Shown: positions 37,875-50,510 of the stretch, in pieces
Layout of the letters: each line of letters opens with the position of its first letter
Position numbering within the stretch: position 1 is the stretch's first letter
From: Glandiceps talaboti
Lineage: Eukaryota > Hemichordata > Enteropneusta > Spengelidae
Direction of reading: 5' to 3'
DNA length: 64,000 nucleotides
NCBI RefSeq assembly: GCF_964340395.1
Contig: NC_135560.1
Span: forward strand, 13,772,098 to 13,836,097
The notes under the pieces: generated by a model
Told to the model about the DNA's origin: nothing
What the model saw: the letters and a program-made list of their open reading frames with translations, nothing else
The model's database searches: none
Made by a program: the position numbers and the translations under genes

Positions 37875-38880
37875 GCCCATGCATCACTATCGAAGTACAA
37901 ATATTTTCAGCGACTAAACATATGAAGGATATACATTTGTGAAACACAAAATTTGCAAATTTAAAACAACAGAGTATTCGCCACTTCAGAATATATCTGA
38001 AGTTTGGCTATCAGCACACAGCAGTAGCAGACATGTGAATCAATGTGGAAAATGTCCTTGCGAATTCAAGGAAGGACTAACTACTGCAAAGTAACGTTTT
38101 GATAGTGAAATACAAATGGTACTGTTCGGTGAATTAATACTTGACGTATGTAAGTCGAACCTTGTGAAATAGAAGGATTTGCTGTATGTGCAATGAAGTA
38201 CAAATGTTACAGTCCATTCGATCAATGCTTCGACATATAGCTCACAAATTACAAATAATCACTATGCAAGGCCGCAAGAAAGGGCATACAAAGATCAAGT
38301 AATCCTTGCCATGTTTGAGATGTATGGTTTCCGTTAGATGTACACATTGTTGTACATTTGGGACGTATTTGATTACATAAACTCACTTTCAGTCCATTGA
38401 CTTTTCTAAATTGTCATTGCTTAGCCTGGACTGAGTAATTCAGTAGCTATGAGTTCAGACAATTTCCTTGCCAGTACACTTACATGAGGTACTCTCACTC
38501 TCAATAATTATACCACATAGACTTCTCATAGTGAATATTTCATAATGTCGCCAGAGCTCTGAAACAGAGTAGTTTAGTTCTTATGTAATCAGTTGGAATA
38601 CATAATAAAAGTTTATTACAAGCACGATTTTTTAATCCAAGATGACAATTCAATTCAATTCAATTCAACTCATTTCAATGACAATTCAACGAAGCCAGTG
38701 TACTGAGAGTGAGTCTAATTATTTCGGAAATATTACGACAGTGATTCTTTACTTTACGTGCAACTGGGACAGGTTGCTTGTGATTGCAAAGTTTGTCGAC
38801 CACTGCATCATGTTAGAGACTTAGGCTAGTAAATTAAAGAGTTATTAACAATACAGTATGCAAATATTTCCGGGTCATTT
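37875..38880. other. No gene recognised
   Basis: Unique sequence apart from a short (AATTC)n run at about 38648-38670. No coding evidence. Confidence 0.6.
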
Positions 38881-38899
38881 CGGTATTGGAATACAGCAG

Positions 38900-40710
38900 T
38901 CATTGCCCACATCGGGGTACATGTGCAGCTATATGGCAAATAATGTCTACCGATTCCGACTGGCTTTAGTATATCAGAGCCATGTGGTTGGTGATATATA
39001 CAATTCCTGTCCACATCAGTATACCTGGGCCACATGGCTGATGTCTGAGTCACATGGCTGATAATAAGTAGATATTCTTGGTTGCATCAGTATAAATGAG
39101 CCATGTGGCTTATATCCTGGCCACATGGCTGATAGTAAGTAAAGATTCATGTCTACATCAGCATACCTGAGGCATGTGGTTGAGTCTGAGTCACATGGCT
39201 GATAAGAAGTAGATATTCCTGTCGACATCGGTATATCTGAGGTATGTGGCTTATATCTGAACCACATGGCAGATAGTAAGTAGATATTCATCTCTACATC
39301 AGTATACCTGAGGTATGTGGCTTATATCTGAGCCACATGGCAGATAGTAAGTACATGTCTACATCAGTATACCTGAGGTATGTGGCTTATATCTGAACCA
39401 CATGGCAGATAGTAAGTAGATATTCATCTCTACATCAGTATACCTGAGGTATGTGGCTTATATCTGAACCACATGGCAGATAGTAAGTAAATATTCATCC
39501 TACATCAGTATACCTGAGGTATGTGGCTTATATCTGAGCCACATGGCAGATAGTAAGTAGATATTCATCTCTACATCAGTATACCTGAGGTATGTGGCTT
39601 ATATCTGAGCCACATGGCAGATAGTAAGTAGATATTCATCTCTACATCAGTATACCTGAGGTATGTGGCTTATATCTGAACCACATGGCAGATAGTAAGT
39701 AAATATTCATCTCTACATCAGTATACCTGAGGTATGGGGTTTATATCTGAGCCACATGGCAGATAGTAAGTAGATATTTATCTCTACATCAGTATACTTG
39801 AGGTATGTGGCTTATATCTGAGCCACATGGCAAATAGTAAGTAGATATTCCTGTCTACATCAGTATACCTGAGGCATGTGACCAGTGTTGTGTAATGATT
39901 CCTGACCAGGTCATAATACCTGAGCCACATGGCTGATAACATGAACATATTCCTGTTCACAGTATACACGTACCATGTGTCTAGTGATGTATACAGATGC
40001 TAGTCCACACCACTATACCTGAGTCATGTGGCTAGTGATTTTTAACATGCCTACCCACATCAGTATACCTGCCAGTGCCTAAATCACCCTACCTGAATCA
40101 TGTGACGTAATATGAGAAGCCATGTGACTGTTGATGTGCAAAGACTCTTGCCACATCATGATACATGAGCTATGGGTTTAGTGATGTGTAAGGAGTCCTA
40201 CCACCACCATATACGTATACCTGAGCCGTGGGGATTTGTAGAAATTCCTGTCCATATCGTTATATCTCATCAATGTGACCGGTGGTGTGCAAATACTCCT
40301 GTCCACACCAATATACCTGAGTCATATAGCTATTGATGTGTAATATTGCTGGCCACATTAATATACCTGAGCCTTTTGGCTGGTATTGAGTAAAGTTTTC
40401 TTGCAAACATCAGTTAGCTGAGTCGTGTGGCAGGTGATGTGTTTATATTCCCTTTCCACATCAGTGTACTCAAGCCATGTGGCAGTAATGTGTAATATCT
40501 GAGCCATTTGACTGGTGATATGTAAACATTCCTACCCAGTAAAATGAGCCATGTGGCTGGTGATGTACAAAATATTCCTTTCCACATCAGTGTACTTGAG
40601 CCGTGTGACAGTTAATGTATAATATTCCTGTCCACATCACCTGAGCCATGTGGCTGGTGATCTGTAATTATCCCTGCTCACATCAGTATATCTGAGCCAT
40701 GTGACCGGCC
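38900..40710. repeat. 71 bp satellite array with hairpin-forming units, about 25 units
   Basis: The phrase ctacatcagtatacctgagg recurs at 39153, 39223, 39294, 39359, 39430, 39500, 39571, 39642, 39713, 39784 and 39855, giving spacings of 70-71 bp (one unit is 65). The central units (39153-39855) are nearly identical. The flanks to about 38900 and 40710 are diverged and of uneven length. Each unit contains atgtggct, an 8 nt spacer, then agccacat, an exact 8 bp inverted repeat. As 71 is not a multiple of three, frames such as repeated YQPCDSD or LSAMW are incidental. It may be a small local satellite. Confidence 0.92.
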
Positions 40711-42240
40711 CAATCAAGATCCAATATATTCATGGCATGTGTGACTTTTGGACCAAAAGGCACGAGTCACTATTAACTTTAGTATGTTTAGGAAATGAAA
40801 ATTGTGAAATGCAGGATAATTTCCAATATATATTTCCTTCGAAATGTTTACAAATGTCGATTGTTATCGCATGCAACTGGTATCAACCTTCAATAGACAT
40901 GTAGATAAATAAAAAGCAGCTGATGGAAATGAAAAGGTTAATAAAGTTTAATGTTAGTAAAGAAATAACTGGATAAAGCATGATAATAGGTTCAATGTTC
41001 AAGTAAAGCTTGTATAATAGAACATTTGTCAAATAGCTTAGTATTTGTCCTGATCTTTGGCGGTTCGATTAGACGGTACACAGTTTTCTTTATGACTACT
41101 CATTCACATGAGGACGGTGGGTTCAATATCTCGTTGACACGAAAACATAACATTTCTTTTAACGACAGTAAAATGATAAGTTCACAATTCAGGGTAAGCA
41201 TAGCAAATGACAAGCTTACTTCGTTAATGCAGAGTAGGGATATATCACTTTTTTAAATACATGATTATGGTGTAGCGTTGTACTGTATGATATAAAATGG
41301 CGTGTCACTGTTAAGGGGAGTAACTGAGTCACGCAATACATTACAGCGTTTGTGAGGCATATATAATAAAAATTTGATTAACAGGACCTGGGAATTATTG
41401 CATTATTGCTTTGAAGCGATATCTTAGCAGCAATCGGTTAAATGTATGACAAGGTATGGTATTTCGTAATATAAATATATGTACATATATATGAACAAAT
41501 TAGTAATCACATTTATAATTTTTCCAACAAGCGCTAGTTGTGAACACGTGTCTGATATTGTTGTTTATTCTGGTAATTACTATAAGTCTGTTTCTTCTGC
41601 TTTCCTTCAGTGCATACGAGGCTTAAAGGGAAAATCAAAACCACAAGGAAGACAAAATGTCCGAGTATGCCGCCCAAACGGTATATACTCAATACTTGTC
41701 TACCTACCTTTTATATTATACATTTCTGTTGACGAGGTTGGGTTTATTCTACGCCGACATAATGAACAGTAAATGGTAATGCCAATTTACTTTAAATCTT
41801 TGATAGACAAATTAAGGGTGAACAAAGTTCCTGTGTGTAAATATCAAAATAGCAGGGTTTGTAGATGATTCATAGAGTGAAACTACATGTAAGGTGTCAT
41901 CTTATCAGAGACACGTTAAAATATAACACTACCAATGAAGCACTGGGGATATTAAAATACGTTTTGACTCGCACAGTATGGTTAGTTTAATTCTTCAATG
42001 TCAGCAACAGATGATCATGCAGACAGTTTTCTACTGGCAGAGCATAGGTTTAAAAGGGTTAAGGTATAGCAAACATACGGTAACGACGTCTTGTACCATC
42101 ACTAGTAATATATTTACTCGAATTCGCACAATTACACGGAAATGTAACCAGGATCGTCAACGAGAAGAAATGAAACATTGCCCTTGTAACATCAACCCCT
42201 TCTATGGACGTTGCAGATCTCATTTCATCAGTAATTAATG
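40711..42240. other. No gene recognised
   Basis: Several frames of 60-97 codons occur, but none shows domain motifs, a signal peptide with following structure, or flanking splice signals I would trust. Confidence 0.5.
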
Positions 42241-42248
42241 TACTACGA

Positions 42249-42312
42249 TGGATGGATGGATGGATGGATGAATGAATGGATGGGTGGATAGATGGATGGA
42301 TGGATGGATGGA
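42249..42312. repeat. (GGAT)n microsatellite
   Basis: GGAT units with a few substitutions, followed by an A/G-rich tail (agaaaagaaagaaaag) to about 42350. Confidence 0.93.
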
Positions 42313-42519
42313 TAGATGGAAGAGAAAGAGAGAAAAGAAAGAAAAGAGAAATGACATTGTCGTAACCTTAAAGGTCAGGTGAGTGAGCTAATACGTTACC
42401 ATGGTAACAGAAATTTCTATCAAATGCAAGATCGTTACCAGGGAAACGTGAATTTCGTCGTGTTTTATGCCAGTCAGTCATGACACATCATTGGCTTTCT
42501 CAGCATTAATGGCATTTTT

Positions 42520-43050
42520 TAGCCCACGATTGGAAGGGGCTATTACAATTGGCTCCTCCATCCATCTGTGAATGCGCGTGTCTTTCCATCCCTTCGTAAT
42601 CATATCTTAGACAGGCAATATCCAATTTCATTCAAACTTGGCACAAAGTTGATATATCGTATGGGACATGTGCACATTGCTTTTCTTACAACATATGCAA
42701 ATATGACCAATGGCGGCCATATTTGTGGTCAGAAATCAATATATACTGCAGAACTCAACATTCAAAATGCTCCACTACCTCCATATGATCGGGTGCAAGC
42801 TTACTTTGAGATTTTGACCTTGACATTTTGCATATCACAAACACTTTGTTGATTTAGTTGCTGCCAATTTCATTTTTAAAACATATCTGCAGATAAAACA
42901 AGACGAGAACTATACAGGTATTTCATTTGATGCTCATATCAACTTTTACTGATTTGTGGCCATATTTATAGTAAAAATCCAATATTTAGCTCAAAAACTA
43001 TAAGACATTGAGAGTCCATCCAAGTGTCTACTCCCATCTTATTATGTGCA
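42520..43050 (+). mobile_element. Dispersed repeat, family IV, copy 1, with hairpin head TAGCCC...GGGGCTA
   Basis: It begins with tagccc (42520), 10 nt, then ggggcta (42542), a small hairpin. After a ccatccatctg-type segment comes gacaggcaatatccaattt continuing to ggcacaaagtt (42610-42650). That block matches the reverse complement of 59831-59873 closely. The remainder carries ttgaccttgacattttg and a tgtggccatattta phrase. The right limit is uncertain. The 94-codon frame inside is not recognisable as a protein. Confidence 0.6.
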
Positions 43051-44871
43051 AGCTTTCTTCTTCGTTTTTAAAGGTTGGGTACATTTTATAAACAACAAGG
43101 GAAGTACATACATGCATTTGTTTCCTCCTCTATTCACGCAGGAACAAAATGTTCCAGACCTGTTTGTTCTCTGGAGACTCGTAATATTTTTGTATATCGT
43201 CCATATATACCAGCGCCGGTTTTCAGGTGTTGGTTATGGTATAGCTGTTTTAGTAATCTAAATGTTCATACTTTTTGTACAATTTGTTGCAGTATTGAAA
43301 TTAAAATCGAACTTGAAAATAACGATGTTTCTCCTCCTACATCATCCCCCACACCCCCACCCCCACCCCCACCCAACGAGAAAAAGATCATCAAAGAAAA
43401 GATAGTCCTGAGAATCCATATTATAACAAATCATGTTATATGTACAACTGGCACCCAGGCTTTTTTGTACATGTTTCATCTATTTCCAAAGTAGATGTTA
43501 TGAAAGCGAGATTTCTTTCATATTTTACTCTTATTCATCATGCCATAAAGCTTGTTTTATGTATTGTCTGTGTACATAAATCCGACGCCTCCATGAATAT
43601 GAATTTTTTAACAATTTCTATCAAACTATTATCCTTAAGGCTTAACGAAACATAATGAAAATCTGCATCACATGCATGAAATAGGGATTTTCAACTGAAA
43701 TTCACATCTTGCATCCCTGGAGAACTGGCACGTATGGGTGAAGAACGTGGGCGCTGTTCACTTTAGGGTCTAAATTGCCGAAAATCTGAATCATCCATTG
43801 TCCTTTTAGCCTCTAGCATTTGTGTCTGCATTAAAGTAATGTCTCCTTCATTACGATTTCTCCTTGTAAATTGTCAAAACGTAATGAATGGGTCAACCCC
43901 TGCGTTCGTTGAACAATGATCTTACAATCAATTCAATCTACACTCAACGCGAATTCTGGTCGCATTGCAATGGGACAGACGTTACACATTATTTGCAACT
44001 AACTGTACAAAATCAAAATTCAGAAAAAATGTTTGTCGCGTTAAATTTTTAAACTTACAGTGCGTTGTAAAATTTGAGGGTTGGGTATTCTGCACAGTGT
44101 AGTTTGTGATTGACTCACGTACGCAATTGAAGTTCAGTGACAAAAGGTGTATTTTTATATCTTTGTCTGTTATCCATACATGCATTCTGGAGTAACATTA
44201 CAGATTAAAGCAGTCGAGACGGAATAGATTAAGCGATTACAATCATTATTACTACTATTCAACCCGTACTACTATTAATAATGCAAACATCTGAAATTTT
44301 GATGTAGAAATACTCTATTGGAAATGTCTAGAAATTCCACTACAACAAGGTGATGTTACAATATGTGTTCAAGTTATGTGTAAGGGTGACTCTGTAACCA
44401 TGGTAAATCATTATACATGTAGGTTGCCGCGTCATTTGTCTTCTGTACGCAGTTATTATTTGAGCCCCCAAGCTTATTCAATATACCGATGTGAACGTTA
44501 CATTTATTTTTATTACTGCAAATAAGTTTTTAGGCAATTCATTTCGATAATAAAATGTTATGTTCAGCTTGGTGCTCTTAGATTACACAAAAGTGTTATA
44601 ATTTGCACTTTCATTCAAACTCCAACTTCAATTCCAATTTGTAACTTGACCTTCCACCCCTTCACACTGCGCGAATTATGAATGTGTTGATGAACTTTAG
44701 ACGTGTATATGTACATTACATTTGACACCGACCAGCAGAATAGAAATAAAACGTTGCCTGGCTTTCATTTTCAGAGTATCAACTTTGATGTATATAAATC
44801 GATGTGTGCATGGATGTATTTGCGCGTGTTTGGGATATATAATATAATTATAACATGACAAGCTGGAGACG
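43051..44871. other. No gene recognised
   Basis: A short CCCCCA-rich run lies at about 43347-43375. Frames of up to 139 codons cross it but have no recognisable domains. Confidence 0.5.
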
Positions 44872-45066
<195 letters not shown>

Positions 45067-46199
45067 GTCGAATTTATAACTGTAGGAAGCCGAATCCAAT
45101 GACATATATTCATAGTCAGGAGTTGTTTTCCACACAACACTCTTGCTTAGTGTTTAAGTTATTATCTCAGGAACTAGATACAAAAAGGGTTTGTGCATTA
45201 AAAGGCCTAGGTTGGTAATTAGGAGTTTTTAACGTTGAAAGTTTTGTGTCGTGACATGTTCATCTCCTGGCGATTCTATGTGAGTGGCACAGACAATTGA
45301 GTGTTTTCCATCTCCGAAATGTTGACAATTCCCAAGCTTAATGACATGCAATAAGCGAACAGATTCACCGGCTCCTCCTCTAACTATTCAATCGTTATTC
45401 GTATAGGGTTAACTCCTCTCAATTTGTCCAAATGTACGGCCTGTGAGAGACGTGAAAATACTCAAAGGAGACGAAGTATTGAAACGTTAAGTCAGTGGGG
45501 GAAATAAACTTTATTTCCATTAGTGTCGGCACGATACACTTTTTTTTAGTGAAAAACACATTTATTGTTGGCTTGGCTTTATTTTACATGGTGTGACCTT
45601 GAATCGTGCAGAATTGACAACAATTGACATCTAAAAAACGTGACATTGCCACATGTTTGAACTACAATTATGACAAGCTAAAAAAAGATATTACTATGAA
45701 TTGACCTAGCGGATGTCACCTTTTAAATTACTTCCTTGATGGATTCAGCTATGATATCCTTTCACAAAGTTCTAGATATTTCAGGCTATGATCATGAACA
45801 TTGCTATCGACATATGTGACCTGTGCACAGACAGACTTATCCTAGTTTCTATACCTACTCGTTTCGTTCACCGATAGTAGTGGATTTGTTCAGTTGTCAT
45901 GACATACGATAGATTTGTGTCACATTTTGTCGAGATCGTAGAACACGTGTAATCTCCCATTCAACGCTCTAATGGCCAGGTACAGTCCTCTACACGATTA
46001 CACGAACTTTGTGCAGAGGATTACATCGAAAGACATTTTACTATGGTGATGTATTTTTACCATCGGTGTAATATAAATGTGGACAAAAACGAGTAGCTGA
46101 AGATCAAATAAGGCCATCATGACGTTATGGTATACTAAATCGTGTTCAGGATTCGGTTCAGCATGGGTGGTAGCTGTCAAAATACAATTTGACTAACCA
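45067..46199. other. No gene recognised
   Basis: No coding evidence. The segment 45461-45485 (ctcaaaggagacgaagtatt, then gaaacgtt) is followed by ggaaataaactttattt. It faintly resembles decayed retroelement ends but is too weak to call. Confidence 0.5.
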
Positions 46200-46500
46200 A
46201 ACTTTTACTAGTACTGCTAAATTTGATCGTCTGACTTGACAAAAATCTGAAGAACATCACTACGTTTCATTATCTGGTTCGACAAAAACCTTACTGACGT
46301 TTTTACATTTTCATTTTGTGACATATGATATGCCACTATTGTAGCAGATGGTTGCCTTTATCATTTATAGTGTAACAGTTTATTCAGATAATGGTATGAC
46401 ACACAAGGACAAACGTAATGTAACTGTGCTTAATGAGATTCAATGTCCAGCCAGACCATAAAATGTGGCCATGTTAGTTAGTACAACCAGCGACAAGTAA
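46200..46500. mobile_element. Decayed inverted-repeat element, family III, copy 2
   Basis: It shares the order of blocks with the element at 36.2-36.7 kb: tcgtctgacttgac, then tatctggttcgacaaaaacc, a central cagataatggtatgacacac, and finally ccagccagaccataaaatg with ccagcgacaag. Substitutions are numerous and the termini are not sharp, so it is an older copy. Confidence 0.55.
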
Positions 46501-47543
46501 GCATTTACATGTGGAATTTTTTTTTTACCAAAAAGGGAAAATAAACAAATGAACTGGGTTAATAAAACTTGGCACAGCATGTTGGAACTAGAGACTTTTA
46601 TCGCATGTTGACAGTGTTTTACTATATACTACTTTAACCAATTTGTTATAATATTCACATTGATGAAGAAGACACTAAACCATCAAAAACCTGATTGAAA
46701 TCATTCTTAAATCAAACAAATTGACTGCAACAACGAATTGTACACAGACATATGGCTGCAATATGGGAAACTACTTAAGAATATTAAACAACAACAATAA
46801 CATGCCTCGATTTGGACATTTTATTTAAAGCCACAAGAAATCAAAACGCACATGGGAAAAAAATGACACCCTACAGATTCGAGATGTCACCCTAACCCAG
46901 TCTTTAAAAGCTTCATTAAGCCTTAGGGTGATTCTATAAGATATGTAAGAAAGTGTATATAGCATGTATGAGTTTCTTACTAGTAACCGGAATGTTGTAG
47001 GAAAAGAACGGACATAATCAAACGTCCCGTTATGAATAGCTTTAAATATCTGTCAATAATTTGAGACAAACCAGTCAACAAAACTACGTTCATTGTACCA
47101 TACAGGCCTTACCTAGATTACGCAAAGCACTTCAGAACTTGCACCTTATTAGCCAAGATGGATATCCGGTAGCTCTGATCCACTCGTGGCATTTAGGAGA
47201 AAATCCTCAAAGAAAGATTAGCCAGGGCATAAACAGACCACAGGTCGAAAAGAAGAACAGACAAAACATAAAAGAATTAATCGACATTGTAGCAGCTTTA
47301 TTCGGAGAATCTAATCAACGATTGAAAGTATACAAGTGTACTCTCGGGGAGAAAGTCCCGTACGACCGATGATGAAGCACGGAGTAGTTACGGAACAGCT
47401 GTACGCACTACATGTGATTCCTGCGTCCTGAAACTGTCTGACTCAAGCCTGTCTCATGGAAAGCTTTCATGGAATTAATGAAATCGCAAGAGATCTGCGC
47501 AAAGCATGCATATGTATCTAGTCTTCCTATCCGACTCATTGAT
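46501..47543. other. No gene recognised
   Basis: A 103-codon frame near 47061 has no recognisable domain. The inverted phrases caccctaa and ttagggtg lie about 40 bp apart near 46893 and 46923. Confidence 0.5.
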
Positions 47544-47587
47544 GATGGTGATGGTGGTGGTGGTGGTGGTGGTGGTGGTGGTGGTGG

Positions 47588-47681
<94 letters not shown>

Positions 47682-47745
47682 GGTGGTCGTGGTGGTGGTC
47701 GTGGTGGTCGTGGTGGTCGTGGTAGTAGTGGTGGTGGTGGTGGTA
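47544..47745. repeat. (GGT)n-(GAT)n-(GGT/CGT)n trinucleotide array
   Basis: About 45 bp of GGT, about 78 bp of perfect GAT, then GGT with spaced CGT units. All six frames stay open and give homopolymers (Asp, Gly, Met, Val, His, Ser, Pro, Thr, Ile). This is expected of an ATG-type triplet repeat and is not evidence of a protein. Confidence 0.97.
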
Positions 47746-49890
47746 TGAAACATTCCATGAATGACAACTGATAGAAGTGGGGATAAAACATGAAAGAATG
47801 ACGTTTTTTCTACACAGAGAGTCATGCAATACTTCAGTTATACGATCATAAAGATATTTCATCATATATCGTCCCTTCTTGGATATTTGCTCTTGATTTG
47901 ATGTTCAAGATATCATTGCACCCCATCTCAAGCCTCCCAAATGCATGAGCAAAATATCGGAACCCATTTCCAAACCCTTGCTTGAAAAATAGTGACCCGC
48001 CCCTAAAACTTGCATTCCAACTGACTCGTGAAATGTTCCCCTAAAATGCTACATTTGTGTCTGGTGACTTGTTTCATACTTGTTGGCATAAAGACTAATT
48101 CAAATGTATCTGCCATGTCAAGAATACTACTGAATGTTGGAAATACAAGGCGCCAATAATCACAACCAGCGTCGTGTTTAAAAAGAGTATTAATAACGTT
48201 CACTGAACTGTTAAGTTAAATGACAAACTTTGTAACTGTAATGTACTGATGGATTGAAGTCTGGTTTTGGTATGCTTCAAGAACTTGAAGCAATTTCACA
48301 TGATCTAAATCCCCAACAAGCGTAAGTTAATTTCTGTTTACGTATTACTAAGTAGAAGAGGTGACTATAACAATGTCATACTGCATTTATTTAACCCTCA
48401 AGTTCAAATTGGCATCAAATGAGCACGCCATGGATAACGCAAACGTGTGCGGTTGGTGGGACCCCTATCCTAGGAACTGGTTTACCAACAACCTTATGTA
48501 GAAGCTCAGACTCTTCCGGACATGTAAAATAAGGGCGTTAAACCGGCGGTACGGTGATTAATGTATTCCTTTGCTAATCCCAACTTCAAACAGATAAATC
48601 CTAAGTACAATGACAGCGTATGTTTTCTGTAGTGGTCTCAGGTAGAAGTTTTAGTTAATCAGGTATTATACTTTAGAAGAAGAGTATAGTCAGTCTGCTT
48701 TCAAGATTGCAACGTTGAGTAAGTTACCAAGGCACTGTTTTATCACATGTAAGTTGACAGCAGTAATCAATACAAATTGTAGCTAAGGCAGAAATAAATC
48801 TGACTTTTCCTTAAAGGTAGCAGGTGATTTTCAACCTCTTATGTATGAAACTCCTGTTGGTCACGAGATTACGTTAATTCACAAGTGAATTATCGTCGCC
48901 ACTACCACGAAGAACTCTTGTCCAAGTAATTGTATATCTGTCTAACAGTCTTGAAACGAAAATAACACATTCGTAAAACCTTTTCTCCAATGCCGACGTA
49001 GGCGACACAAACTATTGCACTGGTTTGGGGAGATTTAACTTCGAAAATAACAATCGTATTGCAACTGTAATAATACCATTTCTCGTTGTCTGATGATCGT
49101 ATTTAGGTACTGGAAGTAACTGTTCAAATTTCTATTGCATGGGTACGTGTTTTGAATGGAAAGTTCAAAAAAAAGTATTTCCATGGTGAAAGAAAATACT
49201 GTCGATTGATATGCTACATCATCATGTGATGTGTAGTTTACGGGTTTAATGTTAGATTGCTGGTCTGTTTTTTGTTTTCTTTTGATCAGGGCAATGTGTA
49301 ATGTAGTTAAGTACATTCATTTGTTTAATGCATGAATTTTCCAATATCTTCATTGTGGTATGTTCCGTGTATTTGTGGATATATGATGTTTGTTGTTATA
49401 GCGAACTTGCTACAAAGTTCGAACAATGGGAACGAGGCCAAAATTCTGTTGACAATAAATCTAACGTAGACATAAAAAATAACCACCCCAGGGGCACACC
49501 CATTAAAAATGGCCTATGATTCATATAACTGTTATAAAGTAATGTTAACATGACCATTTCTGATCATAGTTATAGTGTGGTTCCGTGCGGGTTTAATGGT
49601 TTAACATGACATTTTTAGGCAAACGCGTCTAAAATCTGTCCGAGTCGAAGCTGATGAGGACAAAATGCAGGATGTTTGCCCCAAAGCGTCTAATGGTCGA
49701 GACAGACATGACCTGCTTTCAAGACCTGGTTGAGGTTTTGGGGGACATTTTATGCATGTATACTTTATCGAAGAACAGGTGCACAACTGAAAATATTAAT
49801 CTTAGATCTGCTAGCACTATTGAAAAGCTCCATTAGTTGACAGCCAGTTTCAATGTGATGGCTAACACGTTTACAAATTTCACTTCGATC
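47746..49890. other. No gene; short fragment related to the TTA-flanked MITE
   Basis: Around 47985-48040 the phrases aaaatagtgacccgccccta and aaatgttcccctaaaatg resemble the internal modules of the element at 37.1-37.9 kb. The rest shows no supported feature. Confidence 0.45.
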
Positions 49891-49895
49891 ATGTT

Positions 49896-50510
49896 AAAGC
49901 TGCACCAGCTGCAACCGGAACGTATTATTTTTATTTATTAGGTAAAATAAATAACTCAAAATATCGTACACTGTGAACAATAATGCACCATTTGCGGATA
50001 AACGTACTTTTTGTAGCTGTATACACAATATATCAAACCAAATCGATTTTGGGTCCGTACCCAAAAATCAGCGCCCTCAACGGCGATCGCGATTTCAACC
50101 AGTTTCTGTACTGTCTATAGATATTATGAACCTCTGATTAACATGTACAATGTCTAATTATTGTTATTTTAACAATTTTCAGTGAATATGTTATGGTGGT
50201 CTGATCGAAAAATAACACTCTAGTTACAATTAGTAAGCCCTGACAGTTTTAGTATGGTGTCAGATTCAAAACCTAGCTTTAAAACAAGATTTAAACTTTC
50301 CAGTACACTACCTACAGATACTATTGTCCCGCCAGCAAAATAAGAGAAGGAGATGAAACGAAGTGTAGTAATAACAATTGATAAATGACTCGGTCTGATA
50401 AAATGTAATTAATGGTACTATTGATGTGAGAAACTTATATTTGAACAACTAAGATAAGGAAAATCAATAATTTTGCATATCGACACGATTCTTTGGTTGT
50501 AAAGGTTGCT
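49896..50510. mobile_element. Inverted-repeat element, family II, copy 2
   Basis: The left end ttaaagctgcaccagctgca is intact. The interior matches 16.8-17.3 kb in the same orientation, with shared gtccgtacccaaaaatcagc-type and ttttaacaattttcagtgaa blocks and agattcaaaacctagcttt. The right terminus is less certain: ctttggttgtaaaggttgc near 50490 could correspond to the end of copy 1. The two copies differ by many point changes and small indels. Confidence 0.6.

Noticed and set aside
39016-39291. 91-codon minus-strand frame with repeated YQPCDSD and LSAMW segments
   Set aside because: It lies in the 71 bp satellite. The unit length is not a multiple of three, so the frame cannot be maintained along the array.
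42568-42852. 94-codon plus-strand frame
   Set aside because: It lies inside a dispersed repeat whose second copy at 59.8 kb does not keep an open frame.
47061-47372. 103-codon plus-strand frame rich in Gln/Lys
   Set aside because: Composition looks less AT-biased than its surroundings, but no domain was recognised and chance occurrence is plausible at this length.
47408-47865. Poly-His, poly-Asp, poly-Ser and proline-rich proteins over the triplet array
   Set aside because: Every frame is open because the repeat lacks stops. Homopolymers in all six frames indicate an artefact.
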